From Methylococcaceae bacterium (GTDB taxonomy: Bacteria > Pseudomonadota > Gammaproteobacteria > Methylococcales > Methylomonadaceae): 64,000 nucleotides of DNA. The position numbers and the translations under genes were made by a program. The stretch's first letter is position 1; every line of letters begins with the position of its first letter. The notes under the pieces were generated by a model that made no database searches, was not told where the DNA came from, and worked only from the letters and a program-made list of their open reading frames with translations. The stretch is from contig JADKAL010000001.1 of the NCBI GenBank assembly GCA_016715325.1, forward strand, positions 372,001 through 436,000, in the 5' to 3' direction. Positions 1-8,784 of this stretch are shown here, in pieces.

Positions 1-231
1 CCTCTATCCCTTAACTATCAATAAATTGTCGATTTCAATTCTGGCAAACAATCTTGTTCAAATCTGTTGCCTAACAACATTTCCTAATAAAATCGGGGCA
101 ACCTTGATTTTAAAGCCGCCCCAATACGGGTTTTCTGAGTTATAAACGAATTTATCGTTTTTGTTCTTTAACTACTATGATTTCTGTTTAGTTCATATCG
201 GTAAGCATTACCTCCTTTTGGCGGTTGGATA

Positions 232-260
232 GCTGGGTTACAGTATGACTGCAACCCAGC
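232..260 (-). terminator. Hairpin just downstream of the heme peroxidase gene
   Basis: Arms GCTGGGTT (232-239) and AACCCAGC (253-260) pair perfectly, with an inner CAGT/ACTG pairing and an ATG loop. It begins nine bases past the stop codon of the minus-strand peroxidase gene. No T-tract follows on that strand, so it may protect the mRNA 3' end rather than be a classical intrinsic terminator. Bases 1-231 show no gene. Confidence 0.5.
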
Positions 261-268
261 ATTTCAGG

Positions 269-3200
269 TTAAAATACCGTTAAGGTATAGGTTGCCGTTG
301 AAGTCGCCGTTCCATTGGTCAATTGATAAGTCACCGTATAGGTGCCTGCCCTAGCTGCTTGACGCGAAGCAAAGTCCCCGCCTGTTGCCGTTAACCGCCA
401 AGTTACAATTTGGGTGGTAGGTGTGCCTGTTATTACAGCTTCGGCAGTCGCGCCCCCGTTGTTAACGATAGTAGTACCGGGAACGATGCTCAATGTGCCT
501 GTAGTCGGCAAATCGTTTAAGCGAACGTTTAATACATTTGCATTACCAATGTTCTGAGTACCGTTAACTCCACCTGCCGTAACAGCAAAGTTATCGTTCA
601 CCGCTGTAATCGTACCATTACCTTCAAGTATCACAGATTGAGTAGAACCTGCGACACCATTTGAGTTGTCGGTAAACGTAAGCGTTGCAGTTTGGCTACC
701 GCCTGTTGTTGGTCGGAATTTAATAGTGATTGGGCAAGATTGACCAACGCTAACAGTGGTGCATGTTCCGGATTTGGAAAAGCCTGCGCCTCCTGTCAAA
801 GTAACATTCGTTACAGTCAATGCACCGTCACCGCCAGTATTGTTATTGAGGGTAATCACTTGAACCGGCGCCAATGCTACCGCTATGCCGGTTTGTACGC
901 CGCCAAAATTAAACGTATCCAAAGATACGGTCGCAATCGGCTTCGTTCCCGTACCGCTCAGTGGCACACTGGTTTGCAAACCTGCACCGTTGTGTGCGAT
1001 TACCAAACTGCCAGTCTTTGCGCCTGTACTCGTAGGCGCAAAACTTACGGTCACAGTACAGTTACCTGTGTCTTTAACAAGATTTGCGCCAGCCAAACAA
1101 GTGCCGCCCGTAACCGCAAAGGAACTGTCACCCGTCAAGCTGACACCACCGTTTGGTATGATCAAGTTGGCAATACCCGTATTTCTGATAGTGACAGTGC
1201 GAGTTAGCGCTGGCGTGGTGTTGATCACCTTGCCACCGAAAACAAAATTGCCTGTCACCGACGCGGTTGGAACGATGGACTGAACAAACCGTGGTTGCCC
1301 ACCTTGGTTTACGTTGGTGTTACAAGTGCCAGAAACAACACCAGGTACCGGACAGTAGCTTATTTGCTCCATATTCCACAAGATATCGATACCGTCAACG
1401 TTACGAGGTACAGTCGGTGTGATCGGAACTGTGACTGCAGTAGCATCGGCGTTATCAGTAACAACCACACTGCCGTCAGCCATTGCGACAACCGTGTACT
1501 CGCTAGGAGGACCAGAAAACACCGCCTTATCGCAGTTCTTCCGGTTTGCGGCAGGAGTTACGTTACAATCGGCAGCAACAATGTCTGGTCGCAGGATTTC
1601 CCGTGTCAACACGATATTGCCCGGATTGACTTTGCGGGCAAACACGGCTTGTTGCAAGGTCATGCCAGCTGCATAGGGACCGAAGTCTCCGGTAACGGCG
1701 GCGGTTTCCATTAAGCTAGTGCTGCCTATTTCAGCGCCGCTGCCGTCAGTGACTGTATCAACGCCATTAGTGTCGTCAGAACCGTTACGGACACTGAGTC
1801 GTACATTCAGGTACTTGTCTCCGTCAATGATGTCGTTACCGCCACGTCCCTCGATAGTATCGCTACCGTCACCACCGAGGAGGATATTACCTTCACCCCA
1901 AACACCGCCTGGAGTGCCTGTACCGGCAAATCCCGGTTCAGCCGTCAAACCGCAGTAACTCGAGGCTGTCGCTGCAGCAATCGGACCCGGATCGAACACT
2001 CGCATTGCAGGCGTCACTAACGTATCCAGCCCGGCAATCCGTGCTACGCCATCGGCGTCCAAGGCATTACAGCCGATGAAACCGCCCGCAGCGCCAACAA
2101 CACCCCCAGCCACTTGGCTAGGTATAACGCTGTCGCCGTAAAGAGTATCGTTAAACTTCCAACCGGATAATGCTTCCACTTCGTTGAATTTGTCACGCAC
2201 CGCGTTAACAGGCAGCGGTACACCGACCAAGTTCAAATTCAAGTCCATGACTTGCGGCTGTGGATCGCCTAAGCCGATTTCCCAGTCGTAACCTGCAGCA
2301 CCGGCAATTTTCTCTACACCTGGGCCTGAGATACCAATGTCGTCTCCACCTTCCATGTCGTAGTCGTCATCGCCGCCTTGACCGATCAGAACATCATGAC
2401 CCGGTTCGTTGTGGTCGTCGAAAAACAAACTTGAACTATCGCCGATTAATAAGTCAGGCTGGTCACCGCCTTCTTCCAAGTCGTCGCCACCGTCGCCGAA
2501 GACAGCATCTGTTCCTTGTCCTGCTATTGCGAAATCATCACCTTCACTGGCAAACGTTTCGTTGATATTGGCGCCGCCGTTGGTGAAATCCTTGCCGAAT
2601 CCGGGCATGAGGATGTCATCGTTAGGGCCGCCATCAATAGCATCGTTACCAGGTCCGCCTTTAAGAATATCAAAGCCAGCGAAATCTGTGATGATGTCAT
2701 CGCCGTCCCCGCCAAGAACCACATCGTCCCCGCCACCGCCATTTATGGTGTCGTCGCCAAGGCCACCCCAAAAGGTGTCGTTGTCATTGCCGCCGTAGAA
2801 GCTGTCAGCGAAGTTAGTGCCGTTATAAACAGATTGACCATTAATGCCGGGTGGATCGATGGTGTTGGTAGCCCGATACTTAATAGTGCCGTCAGGCAAG
2901 CGTATCAACAGGGCGCTTTCGTTGCATTCGGAAGAAGGGTCATTAGCAACAATTGAGCCGAAATCTATAAAACCTTGTGGCGTTGCCGCTAAATTAGCTA
3001 ATTCAAATTTACAATCGGCTGTAGCAAACGGGTCGGCCTTCAAGGTATAGGCAATGGTTGTGCCGTCATTACGTACCGTGTTTCGTAACACCAATTCGGC
3101 AAATGAATTGCCTTCAAGCTCGGCTCTTAGGTTCATACCTGGCGTACGGGCAAGGTAGTAGAAACGGTCGCCGTTTTGCAGATCGGTTAATTGCTTTTCG

Positions 3201-5791
3201 AACACGTAGTTGAAGGTGGAACCTAACAAGCCACCGAAGACGTTGGTGTTCTCGGCTAGGCCTCCAACCCAAAGGTCAATGTCGTCAATCCCGGTTTGAG
3301 ATACGCCAGCGACATTCGCCCATGCATTAAGGCTGAACATAAAGTCATTTCTATCTGCTGGAGCACCTCCGCCACCGTTGATAATGAGTTCAGCAGCAGC
3401 ACGTTTGTCACCTAAAGTTGTTGCACTGACAATCGTCGGATGTTTTCCATAGGCCGCAATAAAATTCACCAGCGAAACTGAGTGTTTCATGCCTTGCTCA
3501 AAGTCGATCCAGTTTGCGTAAGGAATCAACTGAGCATCGTTTGTTACGGCATGTATTTGCTTGCGAACATTGTTTAAGGAAGGAATACCTTCACTTCGAG
3601 CACGCGCCATGTTTAAGCTAGGCAAGTCAAGCGGCAAACCTAGCAGATTGTTACGCAGCACTTCCGTGACGAACTCATCTATCTCGTTACCCGGCTGATC
3701 CGATAAGCCTAAGATGAGCGCACCGACCGCTTCCCTGTCAGTCAGATGACCGGCAGCACCGCCATTGTTGAATTCCGCAGGATTGAGAAAACCATCGAGC
3801 AATGGGATGTCGTTATGGCTGCCATCCTGATTAATCCGAGGAATATCCTCATCCAGCATCGAATGACCGAAGCGGTATACCGCATGGGCAAATTCTGCCG
3901 TAATCGCTGAATTCAGGTCGGTTTGGTTAAAGGCGAACGGCTCAAACGGATTGATCGCCGGTTGTACTTTGCGGGCAAACTCCTCGAATACCAAATGTTG
4001 ATATTGCATTTCGGTGACGAATCGCGCCGCCTGGAACAAGCGTTCCTCGAACGTGAAGGTTTTATTCGGAGAATTCGGCGTTAAATTAACAGCTTGAAAT
4101 TCAGCTAATAATTCTGGGTTTTGCGGCAGCACCCCATTAACACTACCCGGAATATTCGAACCGTCATCATGGTAGAAATAATCCACCAAGCGGTCGTGCT
4201 CCATGTGGAAGACCTGATGGACAGCAGTCAATGCGATATTTTCGTTACAACGGCCGTCACCGCAGATATAGTGCAGGTCAAGCAGTTCATTATCATATTC
4301 GCCAGAGGCTTGTGCAGGAACCAGACTACCCCCGGCAGTAGAATCAGCATCCGGGGCTTTAACACCGGTAGAAGGACATCCTGGAGTGCCTATTGTACAA
4401 GTGGGAACCGCATTGTGTGCGATGTCGTTCAAGAACGCAGTATCAATGCGTTTTGCATCTGCCGCTACAGCCGTAGCCGGAGTTCCCAAATTACCCTCTA
4501 CCCGTTCTCCAGTCGCCGTAACATACTGGGGTAAACCATTGGAACCGGGGATAAAATTACCGTATTGGTCGGTATCTATCTGAGGGATATTGTCTACATC
4601 CGCATCGACAAGTTCTAAGCCGAGTTTCGTTGCCGCTTGGGCTTTAATCATGGCCCAATTCGCAAGCCCGCCATCAGCCGTGGACAAAAATCTGCCAGTT
4701 GTAACCGGCTTTCCCGAAACCATTTTATATTCCCGCAAGAACACTTGGTGCGATGCATGCGAGGTATAAGTTTGGCTTTGGTCGACAAACGGGCTGTCGG
4801 TATTCGGCGCATTGCGGAAACCGTCCGCACCGGGGATAATATGGCCGCGCGTCAAAGCCATAAAACGCAGTTGTGGCGGCAAGTTATCCGCACAACCAGA
4901 AGAAGGTGTGGTGGTATCGCAGTCCGTACCAAAATCGTGGTCAGGTCCGGCAACTAATGGGTCATCATCTTTCAAAGGGACGAATACTGTGCCATTACCG
5001 CCGTTGGTAATTTTATCCAAACCATGATCGAAAAACTGACCGAAAATTGTAAACAATGAATTGAACGGCGGCGACAAGCCGACATCGGTTGTAACGTTCG
5101 GAATAAATAGAGTTTCATGAGCAGGCACGCAACCTAAGGGTAAACCGTCTCCAGCACCGGGAGCAGTGGGTTCCGTCGTACATGGAACAACTCCCTCGGC
5201 GCCTTGGGTTCTAGCAGGATTTCCGGCGACGAAGACAGCAGCCGGGTTGGTTGATGTCTGGTCGACAATCAGGTTACTGATAACCCGAGGTTGGGAGTCG
5301 ACTACCGACCCGATTGTCTGTGCATAGCTGGTCGGCCCAGGAGGACCGACCGGAAAGCTGGGTGAGATCGGTTCTGCGCCATTAAACACCGGTGTTGTCA
5401 AGCGCGGAAACGGCTGATCTGCCGCACCAAACTTTTCCTGGCCTATTTGCAGGTTGTTGCACGAGCCATCGACTGTCCGCAAGCCGAAAGAAAGGAGCGG
5501 ACTTTGAAGTTGGTTGGGGCCTTCACCGATTAGCGCCTGACAGTTATCAGGATCGGTTGCCGGGTTAAGGTTGGCTGCAGCCACATGCGCTTCAGCTATT
5601 TTGATCTGCTTAAGTATAAAAGCCAAGTCTGCAGCGGTAACCGTAAAGCCTTGCCCGACTGGGGAGAGATTCTGTGCGGCATATAAAGGCTCTACTCCCA
5701 CATTCGACATGGCGATGACCAAAGCCAGCAGCGAGGTATGCAAAGGCTGCTTTGCCTTCTCGGCGAGGCAGCGATATTTTCTAGCTAACAT
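269..5791 (-). CDS. Secreted animal-type heme peroxidase with RTX calcium repeats and choice-of-anchor D domains
   Basis: Predicted 1840-residue exported peroxidase. The ATG at 5791 is preferred over the upstream one at 5908 because GGAG lies 8 bases before it and the protein then opens with a basic stretch and a hydrophobic signal-like segment. The animal heme peroxidase domain fills roughly residues 90-950: distal histidine H256 in QFFDHGLDK, proximal histidine H643 in YRFGHSML. RTX-type GGxGxD repeats (NDTFWGGLGDD, GGDGDD) run about residues 985-1120, with another group near 1300-1325. Two ASPM/Hydin-like choice-of-anchor D domains follow at about 1510-1600 and 1620-1720, then a beta-rich C-terminal domain. 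Family knowledge: such proteins are usually exported by type I secretion and bind calcium. No secretion genes are adjacent. The substrate is unknown. Confidence 0.9.
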   Translation of the reverse strand: MLARKYRCLAEKAKQPLHTSLLALVIAMSNVGVEPLYAAQNLSPVGQGFTVTAADLAFILKQIKIAEAHVAAANLNPATDPDNCQALIGEGPNQLQSPLLSFGLRTVDGSCNNLQIGQEKFGAADQPFPRLTTPVFNGAEPISPSFPVGPPGPTSYAQTIGSVVDSQPRVISNLIVDQTSTNPAAVFVAGNPARTQGAEGVVPCTTEPTAPGAGDGLPLGCVPAHETLFIPNVTTDVGLSPPFNSLFTIFGQFFDHGLDKITNGGNGTVFVPLKDDDPLVAGPDHDFGTDCDTTTPSSGCADNLPPQLRFMALTRGHIIPGADGFRNAPNTDSPFVDQSQTYTSHASHQVFLREYKMVSGKPVTTGRFLSTADGGLANWAMIKAQAATKLGLELVDADVDNIPQIDTDQYGNFIPGSNGLPQYVTATGERVEGNLGTPATAVAADAKRIDTAFLNDIAHNAVPTCTIGTPGCPSTGVKAPDADSTAGGSLVPAQASGEYDNELLDLHYICGDGRCNENIALTAVHQVFHMEHDRLVDYFYHDDGSNIPGSVNGVLPQNPELLAEFQAVNLTPNSPNKTFTFEERLFQAARFVTEMQYQHLVFEEFARKVQPAINPFEPFAFNQTDLNSAITAEFAHAVYRFGHSMLDEDIPRINQDGSHNDIPLLDGFLNPAEFNNGGAAGHLTDREAVGALILGLSDQPGNEIDEFVTEVLRNNLLGLPLDLPSLNMARARSEGIPSLNNVRKQIHAVTNDAQLIPYANWIDFEQGMKHSVSLVNFIAAYGKHPTIVSATTLGDKRAAAELIINGGGGAPADRNDFMFSLNAWANVAGVSQTGIDDIDLWVGGLAENTNVFGGLLGSTFNYVFEKQLTDLQNGDRFYYLARTPGMNLRAELEGNSFAELVLRNTVRNDGTTIAYTLKADPFATADCKFELANLAATPQGFIDFGSIVANDPSSECNESALLIRLPDGTIKYRATNTIDPPGINGQSVYNGTNFADSFYGGNDNDTFWGGLGDDTINGGGGDDVVLGGDGDDIITDFAGFDILKGGPGNDAIDGGPNDDILMPGFGKDFTNGGANINETFASEGDDFAIAGQGTDAVFGDGGDDLEEGGDQPDLLIGDSSSLFFDDHNEPGHDVLIGQGGDDDYDMEGGDDIGISGPGVEKIAGAAGYDWEIGLGDPQPQVMDLNLNLVGVPLPVNAVRDKFNEVEALSGWKFNDTLYGDSVIPSQVAGGVVGAAGGFIGCNALDADGVARIAGLDTLVTPAMRVFDPGPIAAATASSYCGLTAEPGFAGTGTPGGVWGEGNILLGGDGSDTIEGRGGNDIIDGDKYLNVRLSVRNGSDDTNGVDTVTDGSGAEIGSTSLMETAAVTGDFGPYAAGMTLQQAVFARKVNPGNIVLTREILRPDIVAADCNVTPAANRKNCDKAVFSGPPSEYTVVAMADGSVVVTDNADATAVTVPITPTVPRNVDGIDILWNMEQISYCPVPGVVSGTCNTNVNQGGQPRFVQSIVPTASVTGNFVFGGKVINTTPALTRTVTIRNTGIANLIIPNGGVSLTGDSSFAVTGGTCLAGANLVKDTGNCTVTVSFAPTSTGAKTGSLVIAHNGAGLQTSVPLSGTGTKPIATVSLDTFNFGGVQTGIAVALAPVQVITLNNNTGGDGALTVTNVTLTGGAGFSKSGTCTTVSVGQSCPITIKFRPTTGGSQTATLTFTDNSNGVAGSTQSVILEGNGTITAVNDNFAVTAGGVNGTQNIGNANVLNVRLNDLPTTGTLSIVPGTTIVNNGGATAEAVITGTPTTQIVTWRLTATGGDFASRQAARAGTYTVTYQLTNGTATSTATYTLTVF

Positions 5792-6896
5792 GATATGTTC
5801 TCCTGTCCTAAATAAAAATTGTTGCGTATAAAACCCATAAAAATTGATAAATATCCACGCACACTCCCAAGAACCTTCATTAGTTCTTTTCATACGACTA
5901 GCCGACACTTTTAAGGCGAAATATTTAATTTTTTGCTTTCAATGTTTGATAAATCAACAATCAAATAATCTTTTGCCCTTGTTTATTTCAAGATCGCCTA
6001 GATTGAATTAATTCGAAGTCATAACCGGTTTATCCATTGACCTGCTTACTATAATTAAGCTTTGTTTTTGGATGTAAAAATGCTAGCCGACAAACTTATT
6101 CATCACAATTAGGTAAAACCCTTCATTTGATTAGGTAAAACCCTATAATTAAACTTAGTACTACCTAAGGCGGGAGGCGCAAAGCTGTGTTTATTTTTAC
6201 GATAAAAACATATTAAAATAATGATATATAAAGAAATAAATTGTTTTTATAATAAGCTTGTATTCGCACTACTTGTCGGGTTTTTCGGTCAAAATTTATT
6301 TTATTTAATTTGATTTTCATTCGGTTAGTCATCGGCAGAGATCTTAATTTCTAACGTTTATTGACAGTATTATCCTTCTAAATTGTGAGTAAATTGCTCA
6401 ACCAAGAATTTACGCTTGGAAGCAAAACGCAAAAATGGAACTTGTTAAATCTCAGGTTTTAAAACCGCGAATGATTGTATTGAGAGGGTCATTACTTTAT
6501 GAAAAACGGGGTTAATTCGTCCGGAAAAGCTGAGAATTTAATTTGAATATTTCTAAGAAATCGAACTTCGATAAGCGACGATAATAAGTTCTGAAGCGAA
6601 ACACAAAAGCATCATTCCGGCATGGATTACCAAAACCAGTTAAAAGGAATGTAAACCGAACTTTTTATACGGAACGTTTATATAAGCTTGATTTTTATCA
6701 AGCTAATCATTCTATATTCATCGGCTATCAATTAAGCAAACGACGAGCAATAAGCTATTAAACAATGATTAATAACTTATTGGTTTTATAGGTATTTATA
6801 CGTATATACATTTGGTCTAATCAAAGCTAAATTTGAACCGTCTCAGAAAATATGTCTATTAAAACCAAAATATTTAAGTTATTCCGAGGATTAAAA
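5792..6896. other. AT-rich intergenic region between divergent peroxidase and regulator genes
   Basis: About 1.1 kb without a convincing gene on either strand; strongly AT-rich with many stops. It must hold the promoters of the minus-strand peroxidase gene and the plus-strand NarL-type regulator. The only clear structure is the TTAGGTA repeat cluster at 6108-6168, listed separately. Confidence 0.7.
6108..6168. promoter_or_regulatory. Direct repeat ATTAGGTAAAACCCT x2 plus inverted half-site
   Basis: ATTAGGTAAAACCCT occurs at 6108-6122 and again at 6130-6144, 22 bases apart (two helical turns). The reverse complement of its first part, TACCTAA, follows at 6162-6168. The spacing and short-range duplication suggest a dimeric or cooperative regulator site about 320 bases upstream of the peroxidase start. 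Which protein binds is unknown; the adjacent NarL-family regulator is the obvious candidate by position only. Confidence 0.45.
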
Positions 6897-7550
6897 ATGT
6901 TCAAAATTTCGATTATCGAAAGTCAGCCGATAATCAGGGAAGGTTTGTGCTCACTACTAAGTAAACAATTAGGCTTTAATGTTTTAAAATGTTATGCCGA
7001 TCCTATCGAACTTTTAGAGGATTCGATCACATCGCGTCCTGACGTAGTTTTTTTGGATTTAAATTTGTGTCACTCGAATGAAATCGAAGCAATCGATAAA
7101 ATCAAAAAGCGGTTGGTCAATGTAAAAATATTAATTTTTTCAACGAATAACCATGTCGAATGTATAAGATGTGCGTTTCGAGCCGGAGTGAACGGATTTA
7201 TCCATAAAGAAACAACGCCGTATCAGCTCAAAGAAGCAATTAATTCCGTTACTCAAGGTCACTTCTATGTCTCGGCAAATATTTTGCCGGTTGTTATTAA
7301 TTCTTTCATGCAAAGCGAAAAACAGAAATTCTCGCATGAGCATTCCGTCAATAGCATCGTACTTACAGTAAGGGAAAAAGAGTTACTAAAGCTTATTTCC
7401 AGCGGTTATAAAAATAAAGAAATCGCAAATTCACTTTGCCTTAGCGTAAAAACAATAGAAGCGCATCGAAGTAACCTTATGAAAAAACTTGATGTTCATA
7501 ACGTTGTCGGTTTAACGACAAAAGCGAGTCAATTAGGTATTTTTGCTTAA
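6897..7550 (+). CDS. NarL/FixJ-family response regulator, orphan
   Basis: Two-domain transcription regulator of 217 residues. The receiver domain occupies about residues 1-120 with phospho-acceptor D54 (FLDLNL), a switch serine (IFSTNN) and the conserved lysine (IHKE). The usual acidic pair near the N-terminus is ES (IIESQP) rather than DD/DE, so magnesium binding may be altered. The C-terminal LuxR helix-turn-helix starts at LTVREKELLKL and includes NKEIANSL and VKTIEAHRSNL. The ATG at 6897 is chosen because CGAGGA precedes it by 7 bases and receivers of this family begin just before the first beta strand; an ATG at 6852 lacks such a site. No partner kinase is adjacent. It is divergent from the peroxidase gene. 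Confidence 0.85.
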   Translation: MFKISIIESQPIIREGLCSLLSKQLGFNVLKCYADPIELLEDSITSRPDVVFLDLNLCHSNEIEAIDKIKKRLVNVKILIFSTNNHVECIRCAFRAGVNGFIHKETTPYQLKEAINSVTQGHFYVSANILPVVINSFMQSEKQKFSHEHSVNSIVLTVREKELLKLISSGYKNKEIANSLCLSVKTIEAHRSNLMKKLDVHNVVGLTTKASQLGIFA

Positions 7551-7603
7551 CATTTTCGACTTTTATCTTAAATTTTACGTTTTGGGGCTTGAATTTGTTC
7601 TGA

Positions 7604-7643
7604 GTTAGAAAGAATTAGAATTGGTTTTGCGGTTCTTTCTAAC
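7604..7643 (+). terminator. Inverted repeat after the NarL-type regulator
   Basis: GTTAGAAAGAA (7604-7614) and TTCTTTCTAAC (7633-7643) form a perfect 11-bp stem with an 18-base loop, followed by the moderately T-rich ATTCTTTGTCGG. It sits about 55 bases past the regulator stop and before rlmH, so it probably ends that transcript. Confidence 0.55.
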
Positions 7644-7741
7644 ATTCTTTGTCGGTTTATTCATTAAGGTACTCATAAACTTGCCTTATTAAACTACTGT
7701 CTGCATTGCATCGGGGAATGGTTGGCTGTATCCTGCCCGCT

Positions 7742-8209
7742 ATGCAAATACATCTGATTTCTGTTGGAAACCGTATGCCCGATTGGGTTAAGACCGGCTT
7801 TGAGGAATACGCCAAACGTCTACCCAGGGAGTGCGAACTAGTCTTAAAGGAAATTCCCTTGGCGCAACGGAGTAAAAATTGCGATTTAATAAGACAAATC
7901 AAAGAAGAAGGCGATCGGATGAATGCAACTATTCCGCCTGGCGCCCATGTCGTCGCTTTGGAAGTCGCCGGTAAATCCTGGTCGACACCGGATTTATCAG
8001 TCGCGTTAAAACGCTGGTTACAAGGCGGTAAGCCTGTCGCGTTAGTCATCGGCGGCCCCGACGGCTTAGCAGAATCTGTTAAAGCCAGAGCGTCGGAGTT
8101 TTGGAGTTTATCTGCGTTGACCTTTCCTCATCCATTAGTGCGAATTGTTGTTGCCGAGCAACTTTATCGTGCTTGGAGTATCTTAAATAATCATCCTTAT
8201 CATCGTTAA
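7742..8209 (+). CDS. rlmH: 23S rRNA pseudouridine-1915 N3-methyltransferase RlmH
   Basis: SPOUT-fold methyltransferase that uses S-adenosylmethionine to methylate pseudouridine 1915 in helix 69 of 23S rRNA. The ATG at 7742 gives 155 residues, the family's standard length, and the product opens MQIHLISVGNRMPDWV as expected. The knot motif IGGPDGL and the C-terminal signature HPLVRIVVAEQLYRAW are both present. An upstream ATG at 7706 would add 12 atypical residues. The ribosome-binding site is weak. The stop TAA overlaps the maf ATG by one base, indicating co-translation. The usual upstream partner rsfS is not in this window next to it. Confidence 0.95.
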   Translation: MQIHLISVGNRMPDWVKTGFEEYAKRLPRECELVLKEIPLAQRSKNCDLIRQIKEEGDRMNATIPPGAHVVALEVAGKSWSTPDLSVALKRWLQGGKPVALVIGGPDGLAESVKARASEFWSLSALTFPHPLVRIVVAEQLYRAWSILNNHPYHR

Positions 8210-8784
8210 TGGGCGCACAACTTATACTCGCCTCCGCTTCGCCACGGCGAAAAGAACTGCTGGAGCAACTAAAATTAAAAATTATTATTCAGCCTGTCGA
8301 TTTGGATGAAACGCCTAAACCGGGAGAAAAGCCGTTAGCTTACGTCGAACGCGTAGCGGCAGAAAAATCCCAACTTTGTGCGGCAGTTTCAACTACAATC
8401 TTGCCGATTTTAGCTGCCGATACGGCGGTTATACTCGACGAAACGATTTTGGGAAAACCAAAAAATAAAGACGATGCAATGGCGATGCTTTCTCGTTTGT
8501 CCGGACGGACGCATCAAGTTTTCAGTGCTGTATCATTAAGAGGGAAAGCGCACTGGAATACCGTCAGTATCACCGAGGTAACTTTCAGAAAAATTAAAGA
8601 AATAGAAATGCAAGCTTATTGGGAGAGCGGCGAACCTGTCGATAAAGCCGGAAGTTATGCCATTCAGGGCTTGGGCGGTTTATTCGTCGAGTCGATCAAA
8701 GGCAGTTATTCCGGTGTTGTAGGCTTACCTTTATTTGAAACGGCTCAGCTTTTATCGAAGCAAGGAATTGATTTGTTGGTATGA
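8209..8784 (+). CDS. maf: Maf-family nucleoside triphosphate pyrophosphatase (YhdE type)
   Basis: 191-residue house-cleaning pyrophosphatase expected to hydrolyse dTTP/UTP and modified pyrimidine nucleotides to monophosphates. The N-terminal phosphate-binding signature LASASPRRKELLEQL is intact, as are AADTAVILDE and the C-terminal GSYAIQGLGG and GSYSGVVGLPL blocks, which fit the YhdE rather than the YceF subgroup. The gene overlaps rlmH by one base and rng by four (ATGA). The order maf-rng-yhdP-tldD is conserved in enterobacteria, supporting assignment to this operon. Confidence 0.93.
   Translation: MGAQLILASASPRRKELLEQLKLKIIIQPVDLDETPKPGEKPLAYVERVAAEKSQLCAAVSTTILPILAADTAVILDETILGKPKNKDDAMAMLSRLSGRTHQVFSAVSLRGKAHWNTVSITEVTFRKIKEIEMQAYWESGEPVDKAGSYAIQGLGGLFVESIKGSYSGVVGLPLFETAQLLSKQGIDLLV

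Noticed and set aside
692..2956. Several overlapping plus-strand reading frames opposite the peroxidase gene
   Set aside because: They lie wholly antisense to the heme peroxidase gene, show no domain or ribosome-binding site and have the skewed composition expected from complementing GG-D repeats.
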